A stretch of 64,000 nucleotides of DNA from Aliterella atlantica CENA595 (GCF_000952155.1 NZ_JYON01000001.1:186001-250000); one strand, 5' to 3'. Numbered from the stretch's first letter, positions 23,598 to 34,192 are shown. Numbers and translations are program-made. Notes: generated by a model from the letters alone, not told the origin.

Positions 23598-25694
23598 TTA
23601 CGAATTGGCTAAGAGATAAGCGCCCCAAACAGCGATCGCGATCGCCAAGATCGTAGTCCAGAGGGGATGATTGCTACGGCAACTTTTACCAGACTGGGTT
23701 TGTAAAGTATCTACATCAATCCAGCAAGTTGCACCGCGTCGGAACCAGCCATTAATAACAATATGTCGCCCTAGCAAGTCTTGGGGGTTGAGAGATTGAC
23801 GCAAGAAGATATAGCCAATAGGTCCGAGTAAAGACTGATAATGCAAAGCGATCGCCCCTTGAGGAGATTGTAAAATCAGATCTTGTCCCAACCAGTTACC
23901 AATACCACGCCGCCCTAACAGCTTACCTTGCAAGCGTAGAGGCTGACTATTGATAGGTAAAGCCGCAGGATTAGCTGAAAGCTGGGCTAATGTGGGGGCA
24001 TGGCGCACAGACTTAGAAGTAATATCAGGAAACAAAGGATTGATCCGCACAAAAGTACCAATACTAAAAGCAATAGGCAAAAAAGCTTTAATCAGCAGCC
24101 AATCGCCAAACATCCAAGCAAGCTGAGGAATCCACACGATTAGGGAAATTCCGCCGATTAGCCAAAATAAGCCGCTAACCAGCAAGCCTAATAAAACTGC
24201 TAAATAAGGAGCAATTTGGAGTAAGAACTGGCGCTTGGAGACAAGCGTTTGAGCAGGAATATTAAGTAAATCTAGCTCAGATTCTAAGTGCCACTGCTGA
24301 CACAAGCGCTCAAGACGTTGCAAGCGATCGCCAAGTAAAGGATGAGTATTATTAATAGTTAACCAAAAGCGATAAGGGTTGAGGCAATCCCAAGCAAGAA
24401 CAGGTACAAAATCGGTATGAGGATAAAGACTGCCCAAAGTAATAGATTGGTAATAGCTAGTAGGCAAAAACATATTTAAGCTTTCTAAGAGCGTACTTGT
24501 TTGCTCTTTTTGCTGCGTATCTTTAGCAATACCGACAGCAATTTTGAGTAAAGCGCGAGTTAGCCCGTTAGGATTGCCCGTGATATTAACAGCAAAGCGA
24601 TCGCTATAATAAACGCGCAACTGCGACAGCCATACACCAGGCAAGCCAAGCCACCACCACAAGCCATAAGCCGCGCTAGCAACCGCAGCAGATACGTATA
24701 GAATAGGTTGTGACTGGCGATCGCCCCACACAGATATTTGCTCGTAAACTGTATAAACTATTTGCCTTACTAGCAGCAACAGGGACATAAATACAAAATC
24801 CCCATGAGCAATATGTGCTAATTCCAAAGCGCAAATTGCCGCAATTTCATCATCTGCTAATTGTTCGAGCAATCCTTGACTAACAACAATTCGCGCAGTA
24901 CGAGGCAAGTTACCATAAGTCAAAGCCAAGGGTGCAGTTGTAGGCAGAATGCGTAACTGCGGCAAACGCCAATTATGCTGACGGCAATAGCGTTGTATAA
25001 CTCGACTAGCTTCTGGACTAATTTTAGAAAGTTGAATTAATGATAGTGGTTGCAATCCATAAAACTGCTGCAGCAGTAGATCGAGCAACCAAGGACAGAA
25101 AACTGTCAATAGCAATAGTAAACAGAATATTAGTTCAGTATTATTGGAATAAAAAGGTTGATAAGGCTCAAGATAAGGTAATTTGACTAAAATATCGTTA
25201 AATAGAAGCATAAAGACCGTCAAAGTAGCGCGAATCAGCCAAAACAAAGCGATCGCGCTACCAACAGCCAAAAGCCGCAAAGGCAACAAATTCACCTGTT
25301 TCAAAGCTTGCCAACGCGTAGCCCTCGGCGCATAGCGCCACACAAAAGGTTCGATCCCCCTGTAGTCCTCCTCAACCCCAGATGGCTGTTCAAATGCAAC
25401 AAACCCAGTCTCATCGCCAACCAATGACGCAACTAATTCAGGATGACTGCTAAACACCCATTCTCTAACTTGCGGTTCGGTACTCTGACAGAGTTCTTGG
25501 CAAAGTGCGATCGCCTTTTGCTTTTCCCCGTTTTGTTTGTATGCTTCTAGCAACGCTTTCTGTGCTTGTAGCTTATCTAGGGTATTTTCTTGATTTTGAC
25601 AAACTACCTCTAAATGAGCGATCGCATCTTGAAAATCGCCTGTTGCTAAAGCAGCTAAACCAGCCTGCAAAGACGATTCGGGAACAGCAGCCAT
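23598..25694 (-). CDS. M48 (Ste24)-like membrane protein lacking the HExxH zinc site
   Basis: A 698-residue protein. TPR-like helices occupy about 8-85, several transmembrane helices follow (about 140-168, 186-210 and around 300-345), then an M48 peptidase-like core and two further helices near 485-540. The expected HExxH reads L290-E-L-A-H294, so the first zinc-binding histidine is leucine. The usual E of the third-ligand motif (ExxxD) is also absent in LRVYYSDRFAV. It is therefore probably a non-catalytic relative. The C-terminal 130 residues look like a beta-rich soluble domain. Start is ATG at 25694. Confidence 0.75.
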   Translation of the reverse strand: MAAVPESSLQAGLAALATGDFQDAIAHLEVVCQNQENTLDKLQAQKALLEAYKQNGEKQKAIALCQELCQSTEPQVREWVFSSHPELVASLVGDETGFVAFEQPSGVEEDYRGIEPFVWRYAPRATRWQALKQVNLLPLRLLAVGSAIALFWLIRATLTVFMLLFNDILVKLPYLEPYQPFYSNNTELIFCLLLLLTVFCPWLLDLLLQQFYGLQPLSLIQLSKISPEASRVIQRYCRQHNWRLPQLRILPTTAPLALTYGNLPRTARIVVSQGLLEQLADDEIAAICALELAHIAHGDFVFMSLLLLVRQIVYTVYEQISVWGDRQSQPILYVSAAVASAAYGLWWWLGLPGVWLSQLRVYYSDRFAVNITGNPNGLTRALLKIAVGIAKDTQQKEQTSTLLESLNMFLPTSYYQSITLGSLYPHTDFVPVLAWDCLNPYRFWLTINNTHPLLGDRLQRLERLCQQWHLESELDLLNIPAQTLVSKRQFLLQIAPYLAVLLGLLVSGLFWLIGGISLIVWIPQLAWMFGDWLLIKAFLPIAFSIGTFVRINPLFPDITSKSVRHAPTLAQLSANPAALPINSQPLRLQGKLLGRRGIGNWLGQDLILQSPQGAIALHYQSLLGPIGYIFLRQSLNPQDLLGRHIVINGWFRRGATCWIDVDTLQTQSGKSCRSNHPLWTTILAIAIAVWGAYLLANS

Positions 25695-26539
25695 AAAAAT
25701 TCTTCGCCTCTTGTTTCTTTGAACTTACCCTTAGTTTTACTGGTTGCGATCGCTCATTCCCGCCAGCTTATACAAAAACTTTGGACTTTTTCCCTTGCTG
25801 CATATTTGTGGTTAGTTTGACTAAGGAAGGCGCTAAAACGGGCAAAAGATATATAAATCTAACTTATATTAATTCCTATTTTGTTTATGTTTTGTGAGCC
25901 TTGTTCTGCAAAGAAGCCACGATTGCATTCGTTATGTGTTTGCTAAATGGCGATTGATAACACTATTTTCGAGATAAACAAGTATAAATACTGAAGTAAA
26001 TAATAGACTTTCCTCATAATATCTTTATAATTATCGTCTTTCTTAAAGAGTTAATAAAGACTACATACTATGGTTACACACAATATCAAGTGTCAAGATA
26101 CTTAAGACATAGCTTTGCAAGTAGCAATTTACACTTGCAAAATTAGCGAAAAAATTGACATAAATCTTCCCTAGTCTATAGGACTTCGCAGATAAAATCT
26201 AATATTAAAGTATAGATATAGTGCGATTAAATAATATACACTCGACCTAACGTATTTAATCGAACTATCTGCTTGCTATATGCATATATAAACACGTAGG
26301 AGAGTAGTAGAGATAGTAAAAGTTGTTGCAGTCAAATTTTTGATTGCTAGGAATTAAAAATTTGCAGCATTGTAGGTGCTTGCAAAGCTTATTCGGTGAA
26401 AAGCAATTGTAGAACTAAATAATTTGACCAAATGCATAGAGTTTTTATTTTGTTAGCGGCAGCTTGGGTAACTTTTAAATTAAGCACAAGCTAAATGAAA
26501 TAATTACTGATTATTCGCTCAAAAAAAGAAGGAGTATTG
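25695..26539. other. AT-rich intergenic region before the sugar-nucleotide genes
   Basis: About 845 bases with no open frame worth calling. The DNA is markedly AT-rich and nearly free of HIP1 sites beyond its left end. It probably holds the promoter of the next gene and marks the left edge of an acquired segment. Confidence 0.5.
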
Positions 26540-27337
26540 ATGAAAGTAGTTTTATTTTGTGGTGGACTTGGTACAAGATTAAGAGACTATTCGGAAACTA
26601 TTCCTAAACCATTAGTTCATATTGGCTATAGACCAATACTATGGCACGTAATGAAATATTACGCTCATTACGGACATAAAGATTTTATTCTTTGCCTTGG
26701 TTACAAAGCGGACTTAATTAAAGATTATTTTTTGCGATATAATGAATGTATCTCTAATGATTTCACCTTAATGAATGGAGGAAAAAACATAGAGTTAATA
26801 AATAGCGATATTCATGATTGGAATATTACTTTTGTAGACACAGGATTAAATTCAAATATTGGCCAAAGATTAAAGGCAGTTCAAAAGTATGTAGAAGACG
26901 AAGAAGTATTTTTAGCAAACTACAGTGACGGCTTAACAGATTTATTTTTACCTAAAGCTATAGATGAATTTTATCGACGAGACAAAGTAGCAAGTTTTTT
27001 GAGTGTAAGACCAGCACAAACTTTTCATATAATTTCTTCAAATGATAACGGTTTAGTAACATCTATCCAAGATGTTAAACAAGCAAATATTAGGATTAAT
27101 GGAGGTTACTTTATTTTAAAAAATGAGATCTTTGACTACTTACACGAAGGAGAAGAGTTAGTGTATGAGCCGTTTGAGAGATTAATTCACAAGCAACAAC
27201 TATTTGCTTATGAATACAATGGCTTTTGGGCTTGTATGGATACTTTTAAAGATAAACAGCAATTAGAAGATATGTTTTCCTATGGTAATGCTCCTTGGGA
27301 AATTTGGCGACACGCAGATAAAGTATTAGCTTTTTAA
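26540..27337 (+). CDS. Sugar-1-phosphate nucleotidyltransferase (RfbF-like)
   Basis: A 265-residue protein with the nucleotidyltransferase signature GGLGTRLRDYSETIPKPLVH (residues 8-27) and catalytic region NYSDGLTD near 133-140. It is closest in layout to glucose-1-phosphate cytidylyltransferase. It would make an NDP-sugar for a glycan or secondary metabolite. ATG at 26540 follows AAGGAG at good spacing. It has higher AT content and fewer HIP1 sites than its surroundings. It is followed 84 bases later by a PIG-L deacetylase. Confidence 0.82.
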   Translation: MKVVLFCGGLGTRLRDYSETIPKPLVHIGYRPILWHVMKYYAHYGHKDFILCLGYKADLIKDYFLRYNECISNDFTLMNGGKNIELINSDIHDWNITFVDTGLNSNIGQRLKAVQKYVEDEEVFLANYSDGLTDLFLPKAIDEFYRRDKVASFLSVRPAQTFHIISSNDNGLVTSIQDVKQANIRINGGYFILKNEIFDYLHEGEELVYEPFERLIHKQQLFAYEYNGFWACMDTFKDKQQLEDMFSYGNAPWEIWRHADKVLAF

Positions 27338-27421
27338 GTACAAAAACAAGCTAATATATCATTGATTTGGATTGTTCAAAAGTAAGTTGAGCAATCTATT
27401 TTTATTGATTAGGAAACTAAA

Positions 27422-28075
27422 ATGCTTAAAATTGAGCTAGGCAAAAATAATAATTCAGCTTACAATATACTCTGCTTAGGCTCTCATTGCGATGACATAG
27501 AAATTGGCTGCGGCGGAACAATATTAAAATTAATCGAAACTTATCCAAATATTGCTATTTATTGGGTAGTTTTTAGTTCAAATTCGCAAAGAGAGAAGGA
27601 AGCTAATATTAGTGCTAATCAGTTTTTAGCAAATATTGAGAATAAAAATATTATCATTAAAGATTTTAGAGATGGATTTTTACCTTTTCTAGGTATAGAA
27701 GTTAAAGAAGCTTTTGAGCAGTTAAAAAAAGATATTAATCCCGATTTAATCCTAACTCATTATCGCCATGACGCTCATCAAGATCATCGACTAATATCTG
27801 ACTTAACTTGGAATACATTTAGAAATCATTTAATTTTAGAATACGAAATTCCTAAATACGATGGCGATTTAGGAAATCCTAATTTTTACGTTCATTTGGA
27901 TCGCTCCATTTGCCAAAGAAAAGTTGACTATCTAATTGATAGTTTTACAACTCAAAAGAATAAGCATTGGTTTACAGAAGAAACCTTTTTTTCACTGCTA
28001 AGGATAAGAGGAATAGAAGCAAATGCACCTGACAAGTACGCAGAGGCATTTTACTGTCGCAAAATGGTTTTTTAA
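27422..28075 (+). CDS. PIG-L family deacetylase
   Basis: A 217-residue protein with the zinc-binding motif SHCDDIEIGCGG (H22, D24 and D25) and the second ligand cluster HYRHDAHQDHR near 115-125. PIG-L enzymes remove acetyl groups from N-acetylglucosamine-type sugars in glycolipids, mycothiol-like thiols or antibiotics. It is paired with the sugar nucleotidyltransferase upstream, and the two share an AT-rich composition. The usual glycosyltransferases of such clusters are missing here. A MITE-like repeat begins four bases after the stop. Confidence 0.82.
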   Translation: MLKIELGKNNNSAYNILCLGSHCDDIEIGCGGTILKLIETYPNIAIYWVVFSSNSQREKEANISANQFLANIENKNIIIKDFRDGFLPFLGIEVKEAFEQLKKDINPDLILTHYRHDAHQDHRLISDLTWNTFRNHLILEYEIPKYDGDLGNPNFYVHLDRSICQRKVDYLIDSFTTQKNKHWFTEETFFSLLRIRGIEANAPDKYAEAFYCRKMVF

Positions 28076-28078
28076 GCA

Positions 28079-28187
28079 ACAGGGACCAGTGCAGTAGTTA
28101 CCGCTAACAAGATCGCTTTGCACTAACTATTTAAGCAGTAACAACTACGACTAACTGATAAATCTTTAACTGGTCACTGGTCACTGT
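28079..28187. mobile_element. MITE-like repeat, copy 1
   Basis: A 109-base segment bounded by ACAGGGACCAG at the left and CTGGTCACTGT at the right, an 11-bp terminal inverted repeat with one mismatch. The interior shares TAACTATTTAA and TTAACTGGTCACTG with the copy at 47578-47733. Its right end forms the last codons and stop of prfC. No transposase is encoded. Confidence 0.6.
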
Positions 28188-29811
28188 TATTACTCTGTTG
28201 GCTAAAAGTAAGAGGAGCGATCGCACTCAACTTCAATTCTGGATTATCTCCTTCTACCTGCTGGCAATTCCATTCATTGCGAAATAGTAATACTGGTCGT
28301 CCCAAGCTATCTTTAACTGTGACGGTATTAAACAATCGCCCAACCTTTTCCAAAGCCTCCCAGCCGCCAGTTACCCAGCGCGCAACGCTGTAAGGTAATA
28401 AATCTAACAGCGTCTCTACACCATATTCTTGCATCAAGCGGAACTGCACGACTTCAAATTGTAATTGTCCTACCGCAGCCAAAATCGGTTCGCGTTTAGT
28501 TTCATCAGCAGAGTACATAATTTGCACTGCACCTTCTTCGCGCAACTCGGAAACGCCTTTATGAAACTGTTTGAACTTAGAAGGGTTGGGATTGCGTAAA
28601 GTCGCAAATAGTTCGGGAGAAAAACTAGGAATACCCTCGTACTCTATTTTTTGCCCGTTATAAATAGTATCGCCGATCGCAAACACGCCAGGATTATTTA
28701 AACCAATTACATCCCCAGGATAAGCATAGTCGATAGATTCGCGGTCTTGAGCAAATAATTTTTGCGGACGCGACAGGCGAATAATCTTCCCACTGCGGGA
28801 ATGATTTACCGTCATATCCTTTTCAAACTTACCCGTACAAACGCGAATAAACGCCACGCGATCGCGGTGTTTGGGGTCCATATTTGCTTGCAATTTAAAC
28901 ACAAACCCCGAAAACTCTGGATAAGTTGGAGGAATTTCGCCTATATTGCTAACACGGGAACCAGGTTTAAGAGCGTAATCGAGGAAAGTATTTAAAAATA
29001 GCTCTACACCAAAATTAGTCATCGCGCTACCAAAGAATACAGGAGTCATTTTTCCTTGGTGGACTAAATCGGTATTTAGTTCTGAGCCTGCGCCTTCTAG
29101 TAGCTCTAAATCGTCCTTAAATTGATAATACAAGTCTTCTTCTAGCAACTCTTCGATGCGGGGATCTCCCAAATCTACTACTGTGCTAGCGGCTTCACGG
29201 CTACCATGAGCGCTACGTTCAAATAAATGGATCTTTTGCTCCCTACGATCGAACACACCTTTAAAGCGATCGCCTATACCAATGGGCCAATTTACAGCAT
29301 ACGTCTGCAAACCTAGTTCTTGCTCAATTTCGTCCAAAAGTTCTAATGGTTCGCGTCCAGGACGGTCGAGTTTATTTACAAACGTGAAAATCGGCAATTT
29401 CCGCAGCTTGCATACTTCAAACAACTTGCGCGTCTGCGGTTCCAAACCTTTAGCTGCGTCGATTAGCATCACAGCATTATCCGCTGCTGCTAAAGTGCGG
29501 TAAGTATCTTCACTAAAATCTTGGTGTCCTGGAGTATCGAGCAAATTTATTTGACAATGGCGATACTCAAATTGCAACACAGTAGAGGTGATGGAAATTC
29601 CTCTTTGCTGTTCCATCGCCATCCAGTCAGAAGTAGCTTTACGCTGCGCCCTCCGCGCTTTGACAGCACCAGCTTCATGAATTGCACCCCCGTACAGTAG
29701 GAGTTTTTCTGTTAGCGTAGTTTTACCAGCATCGGGGTGAGAGATAATAGCAAAATTGCGTCGATGCTCAACGGCTGTTTGCAATTCCGCCTCAAGGTCA
29801 GTGGATATCAT
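28174..29811 (-). CDS. prfC: Peptide chain release factor 3
   Basis: A 545-residue translational GTPase. G1 is [12 protein letters not shown] near residue 24, switch I is RGISITST, G3 DTPGHQDF, and G4 NKLDRPG. Domains II and III follow ([20 protein letters not shown], then LPYSVARWV near the C-terminus). RF3 recycles class I release factors after termination. Start is ATG at 29811. The last five residues and the stop come from the repeat element at 28079-28187, so the original C-terminus may have differed slightly. Confidence 0.96.
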   Translation of the reverse strand: MISTDLEAELQTAVEHRRNFAIISHPDAGKTTLTEKLLLYGGAIHEAGAVKARRAQRKATSDWMAMEQQRGISITSTVLQFEYRHCQINLLDTPGHQDFSEDTYRTLAAADNAVMLIDAAKGLEPQTRKLFEVCKLRKLPIFTFVNKLDRPGREPLELLDEIEQELGLQTYAVNWPIGIGDRFKGVFDRREQKIHLFERSAHGSREAASTVVDLGDPRIEELLEEDLYYQFKDDLELLEGAGSELNTDLVHQGKMTPVFFGSAMTNFGVELFLNTFLDYALKPGSRVSNIGEIPPTYPEFSGFVFKLQANMDPKHRDRVAFIRVCTGKFEKDMTVNHSRSGKIIRLSRPQKLFAQDRESIDYAYPGDVIGLNNPGVFAIGDTIYNGQKIEYEGIPSFSPELFATLRNPNPSKFKQFHKGVSELREEGAVQIMYSADETKREPILAAVGQLQFEVVQFRLMQEYGVETLLDLLPYSVARWVTGGWEALEKVGRLFNTVTVKDSLGRPVLLFRNEWNCQQVEGDNPELKLSAIAPLTFSQQSNNSDQ

Positions 29812-29947
29812 GAAGTTTAGCTAGTAGGATGTTACAGGAGTACAAGATCGGAAGTAAGCGCGAGATTAGGCTTATTTTTAAGATTAACAATGGATGATAT
29901 AGGTTGTAAGTCCCAAAAAAACCTATTACGAGGAGAAACTTAGTCTT

Positions 29948-30292
29948 ATGTACGACGCAGATCAGCGGAAACTCTTATCAGCACTTTCTCATGGCTCAAT
30001 ATTTTTTAGTGCTGCTTTAGTGTCCATAGGTATTCCCATTGCGATTTTTTTAGTGTCTAGCGACCCAGTAGTGAAAGAAAATGCCAAAGAAGCTATCAAC
30101 TTCCATTTTAATGTGTGGTTGTATGGAATTATTGTTTTAGTCCTGAGTTTCATTAGTTTTGGCTTACTTGGCTTATTCTTAGGACCGGTGTATTTTCTAT
30201 TCCATTGGGGATTAGCAATTTTGGCTATCTACCAAAATCTCACCAGTCCCGATACAGCCTACCGCTATCCGTTTATTTTTCGTCCTTTGTAG
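29948..30292 (+). CDS. DUF4870 small membrane protein
   Basis: A 114-residue protein with the start MYDADQRKLLSALSHGSIFF and three predicted transmembrane helices (about 12-32, 56-80 and 82-105). VVKENAKEAINFHFNVWLYG is the DUF4870 (Tic20-like) signature. Function unknown. GAGGAG-like bases lie upstream of the ATG at 29948. Confidence 0.8.
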   Translation: MYDADQRKLLSALSHGSIFFSAALVSIGIPIAIFLVSSDPVVKENAKEAINFHFNVWLYGIIVLVLSFISFGLLGLFLGPVYFLFHWGLAILAIYQNLTSPDTAYRYPFIFRPL

Positions 30293-30439
30293 GTTGAGCG
30301 GGCGATCGCTTCACATCGATTGCAAGCTGTCAGCTAAAACTTACGTTATGGTGCATGAGGCGATCGCATACTTAGCGATCGCCTTTACTATATCTATTTA
30401 CAACGTTGCGGATAATGTGTCATAGATTTCCAGAAAAGT

Positions 30440-31180
30440 ATGTTATTTACAATTGTGTGGTTGATGGGTATGACGGGCGTAGTTTCCCTTTACTGGCTAG
30501 CACTACCAATTCCTAAAGAGACGCAACTTTCTGTTACAACTATCAAACTATTGGCTCTGATTCAGCCTACGCTGTTGCTAACTCTAGCAGTCTTTATCGG
30601 TGGAAACTTAGCCCCTAAAGTAGGTCTGAGCGCACCGTTAACTGAAGCTATATCTCAATCTGATTCTTGGCTACTAGCAATCAAACCTCAAATATTACCA
30701 GGTATAGTAGGTGGTACAGTTAGCGGTATTGCCCTTTTCTTTATATCTACGTGGTGGAAAACATTTTTACCAGCAGATTTCTTAGCAAAAGGCGAAGCAT
30801 TATCTGAAAATACGCCGTTACTAACTCGGATTCTCTACGGCGGAGTCACTGAAGAAATTTTGCTGCGCTGGGGATTAATGACACTTTTAGTTTGGGTATT
30901 GTGGCGCTTGCTACAACGAGGGCAGGGTGTACCTAGTGTAAGTTGTTTTGTCATGGCGATCGCTAGTTCTGCTTTGCTGTTCGCTTTAGGGCATTTACCG
31001 CTAGCATTTATTCTCAGTACAGAAATTACTTCCTCATTACTTGCCTACATTATTATTGGCAATGGCTTTTTTGGCTTAGTTGCAGGCTATCTCTATTGGC
31101 AGTACGGTTTAGAATCAGCAGCGATTGCTCATATTCTAGTACATATAGTCATGGCAGTAAGCGATCGTTTAAGCAGTTGA
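30440..31180 (+). CDS. CPBP-family intramembrane glutamic protease
   Basis: A 246-residue protein with about seven transmembrane helices. Catalytic motif EEILLRWG (EExxxR) lies near 134-141, FALGHLP near 178-184, and the last helix has HILVHIVMA. These are the conserved glutamates, arginine and histidines of the Rce1/CPBP (Abi) family. Bacterial members include bacteriocin self-immunity proteins, but most cyanobacterial ones have no assigned role. It stands alone upstream of hemB. Confidence 0.83.
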   Translation: MLFTIVWLMGMTGVVSLYWLALPIPKETQLSVTTIKLLALIQPTLLLTLAVFIGGNLAPKVGLSAPLTEAISQSDSWLLAIKPQILPGIVGGTVSGIALFFISTWWKTFLPADFLAKGEALSENTPLLTRILYGGVTEEILLRWGLMTLLVWVLWRLLQRGQGVPSVSCFVMAIASSALLFALGHLPLAFILSTEITSSLLAYIIIGNGFFGLVAGYLYWQYGLESAAIAHILVHIVMAVSDRLSS

Positions 31181-31335
31181 GGTATTTGCAAAAACCCTTG
31201 GCTGACAATTTTTAACAGCGCTGTTTTTTAGCAAAACTTAAGTTGCAGACATACTATACTGCAAGAAATAAGCATATATGTTGGCGTGGATTGCTTTAGC
31301 GCCACTTAATTCAGGTTGTCACTTTAACAAAAACC

Positions 31336-32316
31336 ATGTTTCCCACCCATCGCCCTCGCCGTCTCCGCACCCATCCACAATTACGCCGCATGGTACGCGA
31401 GACTGTTTTAACAACCAACGATTTAATCTACCCCTTATTTGCCGTACCAGGTGAGGGAATCGCCAAAGAAGTTAAATCGATGCCTGGAGTCTACCAGCTA
31501 TCGGTAGATAAAATTGTCCAAGAAGCTAAGGAAGTTTACGATCTTGGCATTCCTGGCATTATCTTATTTGGCATTCCAGCAGATAAAGATACCGATGCTA
31601 CAGGTGCATGGCATGATTGCGGTATCGTCCAAAAAGCTGCTACTGCCGTCAAAGAAGCTGTACCCGATTTGATTGTAGCTGCCGATACTTGTTTGTGCGA
31701 GTATACAACTCACGGACATTGCGGTTACTTGCAAGTAGGCGACTTAACCGGAAAAGTTTTAAACGACCCAACTTTAGAATTGTTAGGCAAAACTGCTGTT
31801 TCTCAAGCTAAAGCTGGTGCTGATATTATCGCTCCTTCGGGGATGATGGATGGATTTGTGCAATCAATCCGCATTGCTTTAGATGAAGCTGGCTTTCAAG
31901 ATACGCCGATTATGTCGTATGCTGCTAAGTATGCTTCGGCTTATTACGGTCCTTTTCGCGATGCTGCTGAATCTACGCCGCAATTTGGCGATCGCCGCAC
32001 CTACCAAATGGACCCAGGTAACGCCCGCGAAGCTTTAAAAGAAATTGGCTTAGATATTGCTGAAGGCGCTGATATGCTCATGGTGAAGCCAGCTTTGGCA
32101 TACATGGATATTATCTGGCGCGTCAAAGAAGCTAGCAATTTACCTGTTGCTGCCTACAATGTCTCTGGCGAATACTCGATGGTTAAAGCCGCCGCCCTCA
32201 ATGGCTGGATTGATGAGGAGCGGGTAGTGATGGAAACTCTAACAAGTTTTAAACGCTCTGGCGCAGATTTAATTTTGACTTATCACGCTAAAGATGCCGC
32301 CCGCTGGCTAGCGTAA
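31336..32316 (+). CDS. hemB: Delta-aminolevulinic acid dehydratase (porphobilinogen synthase)
   Basis: A 326-residue enzyme that condenses two 5-aminolevulinates to porphobilinogen for heme and chlorophyll. The two Schiff-base lysines lie in [13 protein letters not shown] and [13 protein letters not shown]. The metal region [15 protein letters not shown] carries three cysteines, the zinc-dependent type rather than the aspartate-rich magnesium type of plants. Start is ATG at 31336. It converges with and overlaps the end of the next gene by nine bases. Confidence 0.96.
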   Translation: MFPTHRPRRLRTHPQLRRMVRETVLTTNDLIYPLFAVPGEGIAKEVKSMPGVYQLSVDKIVQEAKEVYDLGIPGIILFGIPADKDTDATGAWHDCGIVQKAATAVKEAVPDLIVAADTCLCEYTTHGHCGYLQVGDLTGKVLNDPTLELLGKTAVSQAKAGADIIAPSGMMDGFVQSIRIALDEAGFQDTPIMSYAAKYASAYYGPFRDAAESTPQFGDRRTYQMDPGNAREALKEIGLDIAEGADMLMVKPALAYMDIIWRVKEASNLPVAAYNVSGEYSMVKAAALNGWIDEERVVMETLTSFKRSGADLILTYHAKDAARWLA

Positions 32317-32784
32317 CTCAGATTTAGAGGCGCATAAATAAAGTTGCGTCTCTAAATAAGACTTTTCTTCTACATAAATACTTCTAAGCGCTATTATTAT
32401 CTGCTCTGACAGTAATAGTTTAATTGTGCCGAGCAGTTGCCCCCAGTTAAATAATTCTGCAATATCTCTACATTGCCCAAACCGATTAGCGTAAAAAGTC
32501 GCCCAAAAATCCGGTGCGTGCTTAATTTTTAGCTTCCGCCAGCGCTTGCTCCAGTAGGTAAAATCCTGTCTAGTCGGTGCTTCTACTCCTACAACTGGGG
32601 GCAAATCGGCGTAACTAACAAACCTACTCAAACCTTGCCCTACAACCAATATTACCCTTGCCCAACAGCGAATCTCTCTAATCTTTTCTACTGGTACTTT
32701 CAGGATTAAAGCGATCGCTTCTTCACTAACAAACCGAGCTAAAGGATGAACGTACTTGGATTGCGGCTGCAATGTTGATATCAT
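32308..32784 (-). CDS. Cyanobacterial protein of unknown function
   Basis: A 158-residue protein, basic, without membrane segments. [21 protein letters not shown] looks like a small helical motif, and [15 protein letters not shown]-like residues near 85-100 are strongly basic. No known domain is recognised. ATG at 32784 is used; a GTG five codons upstream is possible. It is divergent from the XRE regulator, with a shared control region between them, so the regulator may control it. Confidence 0.6.
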   Translation of the reverse strand: MISTLQPQSKYVHPLARFVSEEAIALILKVPVEKIREIRCWARVILVVGQGLSRFVSYADLPPVVGVEAPTRQDFTYWSKRWRKLKIKHAPDFWATFYANRFGQCRDIAELFNWGQLLGTIKLLLSEQIIIALRSIYVEEKSYLETQLYLCASKSELR

Positions 32785-32878
32785 ATAGTTACTTCCCACA
32801 TTGTGGGTTTGTTTTGAATCAGGCGATCGCTTTTCAGTTTGCCGACTTTGGGCGATCGCTTTTAATCATAATTTATTT

Positions 32879-32896
32879 CAGTTGACAAGTCAACTG
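32879..32896. promoter_or_regulatory. Perfect palindrome adjoining the XRE start codon
   Basis: CAGTTGAC at 32879-32886 and GTCAACTG at 32889-32896 form an 8-bp perfect inverted repeat with a two-base spacer. It ends one base before the ATG of the XRE gene and overlaps its ribosome-binding region. This placement suggests an autoregulatory operator. A second small palindrome (CCCACA/TGTGGG) lies at 32795-32807. Confidence 0.5.
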
Positions 32897-32897
32897 T

Positions 32898-33119
32898 ATG
32901 TCAAACAACGGATTAGTTAGATTAAAAATTAAAGAATTTGCCGCTAGAGAAGGTTGGACGCTAAAGCAAGTTGCAGACAAATCGGGAGTAGCTTATGGCA
33001 CAATCAAAACTTATGCCGTATCTCCAGGGATGGCAATGGCTGACATCAATGCCTTACGCAAGTTGGCGATAACGTTTGATATTTTGATAGAAGATTTATT
33101 AGAAGTAGTGCAGGAATAA
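32898..33119 (+). CDS. XRE-family HTH transcriptional regulator
   Basis: A 73-residue protein that is essentially one helix-turn-helix domain (GWTLKQVADKSGVAYGTIKT at about 19-38). Small Cro/C1-type regulators of this size usually repress their own promoter. The palindrome directly before the start fits that. No partner toxin is adjacent; the divergent gene at 32308 is a candidate target. Confidence 0.8.
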   Translation: MSNNGLVRLKIKEFAAREGWTLKQVADKSGVAYGTIKTYAVSPGMAMADINALRKLAITFDILIEDLLEVVQE

Positions 33120-33208
33120 GCGATTGCGCTTTGGATAAAGCGATCGCATTATTATTAGTCCCAAGGCGCTAAGATTTTAGATTAACCAGCAAAATAAGTA
33201 ACGATGTA

Positions 33209-34192
33209 ATGGCTGAAACCTTATTTTTTAACGCCCTGTGTCAGGCTATAGACGAAGAAATGGCGCGTGATTCCACTGTACTTGTATTAGGTGAAGATGT
33301 AGGACACTATGGCGGCTCTTATAAAGTTACCAAGGACCTTTACAAAAAATATGGCGAACTGCGAGTTTTGGATACGCCCATTGCTGAAAATAGCTTTACA
33401 GGGATGGCAGTCGGCGCAGCGATGACAGGCTTAAGACCGATAATTGAAGGCATGAATATGGGCTTTTTACTCCTTGCCTTCAACCAAATTTCCAACAACG
33501 CGGGGATGCTACGCTACACTTCTGGAGGCAATTTTACAATCCCAATGGTAATTCGCGGTCCAGGCGGCGTAGGCAGACAGTTAGGCGCAGAACACTCGCA
33601 AAGACTAGAAGCCTACTTTCAAGCTGTTCCAGGTATCAAAATCGTTGCCTGCTCTACACCTTACAACGCCAAAGGACTACTCAAATCTGCCATTAGAGAT
33701 AATAACCCAGTGCTATTTTTTGAACACGTACTGCTCTATAACTTAAAGGAAAATCTGCCAGAACAAGAGTATTTGCTACCTTTAGACAAAGCTGAAGTAG
33801 TCCGTCAAGGTAAAGATGTCACAATTCTTACCTACTCGCGGATGCGTCACCACGTCATGCAAGCAGTAAAAACACTAGAAAAAGAAGGCTGCGATCCAGA
33901 AGTAATCGACCTAATTTCCTTAAAGCCATTAGATTTTGATACAATTGGCGCTTCTATCCGCAAAACTCATCGCGTGGTAATTGTCGAAGAATGTATGCGA
34001 AGCGGGGGAATAGGTGCAGAACTGACAGCCTCGATCAACGATCGCTTATTTGACGAATTAGACGCACCAGTATTAAGGCTATCTTCTCAAGATATTCCCA
34101 CACCGTATAATGGCACTTTGGAAAGATTAACAATCGTCCAGCCAGAGCAAGTCGTCGAAGCAGTACAAAAAATGGTAGCGCTGCGAGTTTAA
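33209..34192 (+). CDS. pdhB: Pyruvate dehydrogenase E1 component, beta subunit
   Basis: A 327-residue protein. The N-terminal transketolase-like pyrimidine domain has [16 protein letters not shown] and [19 protein letters not shown]; the phosphate loop region is [16 protein letters not shown] and the C-terminal domain has [14 protein letters not shown]. With PdhA (not in this window) it forms the ThDP-dependent E1 of pyruvate dehydrogenase. Split pdh genes are usual in cyanobacteria. secD follows closely but with its own leader. Confidence 0.95.
   Translation: MAETLFFNALCQAIDEEMARDSTVLVLGEDVGHYGGSYKVTKDLYKKYGELRVLDTPIAENSFTGMAVGAAMTGLRPIIEGMNMGFLLLAFNQISNNAGMLRYTSGGNFTIPMVIRGPGGVGRQLGAEHSQRLEAYFQAVPGIKIVACSTPYNAKGLLKSAIRDNNPVLFFEHVLLYNLKENLPEQEYLLPLDKAEVVRQGKDVTILTYSRMRHHVMQAVKTLEKEGCDPEVIDLISLKPLDFDTIGASIRKTHRVVIVEECMRSGGIGAELTASINDRLFDELDAPVLRLSSQDIPTPYNGTLERLTIVQPEQVVEAVQKMVALRV

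Noticed and set aside
30293-30439. Dense HIP1 octamers between the DUF4870 and CPBP genes taken as a regulatory cluster
   Set aside because: GCGATCGC is spread throughout the genome of many cyanobacteria and its local clustering is not evidence of a regulatory site.
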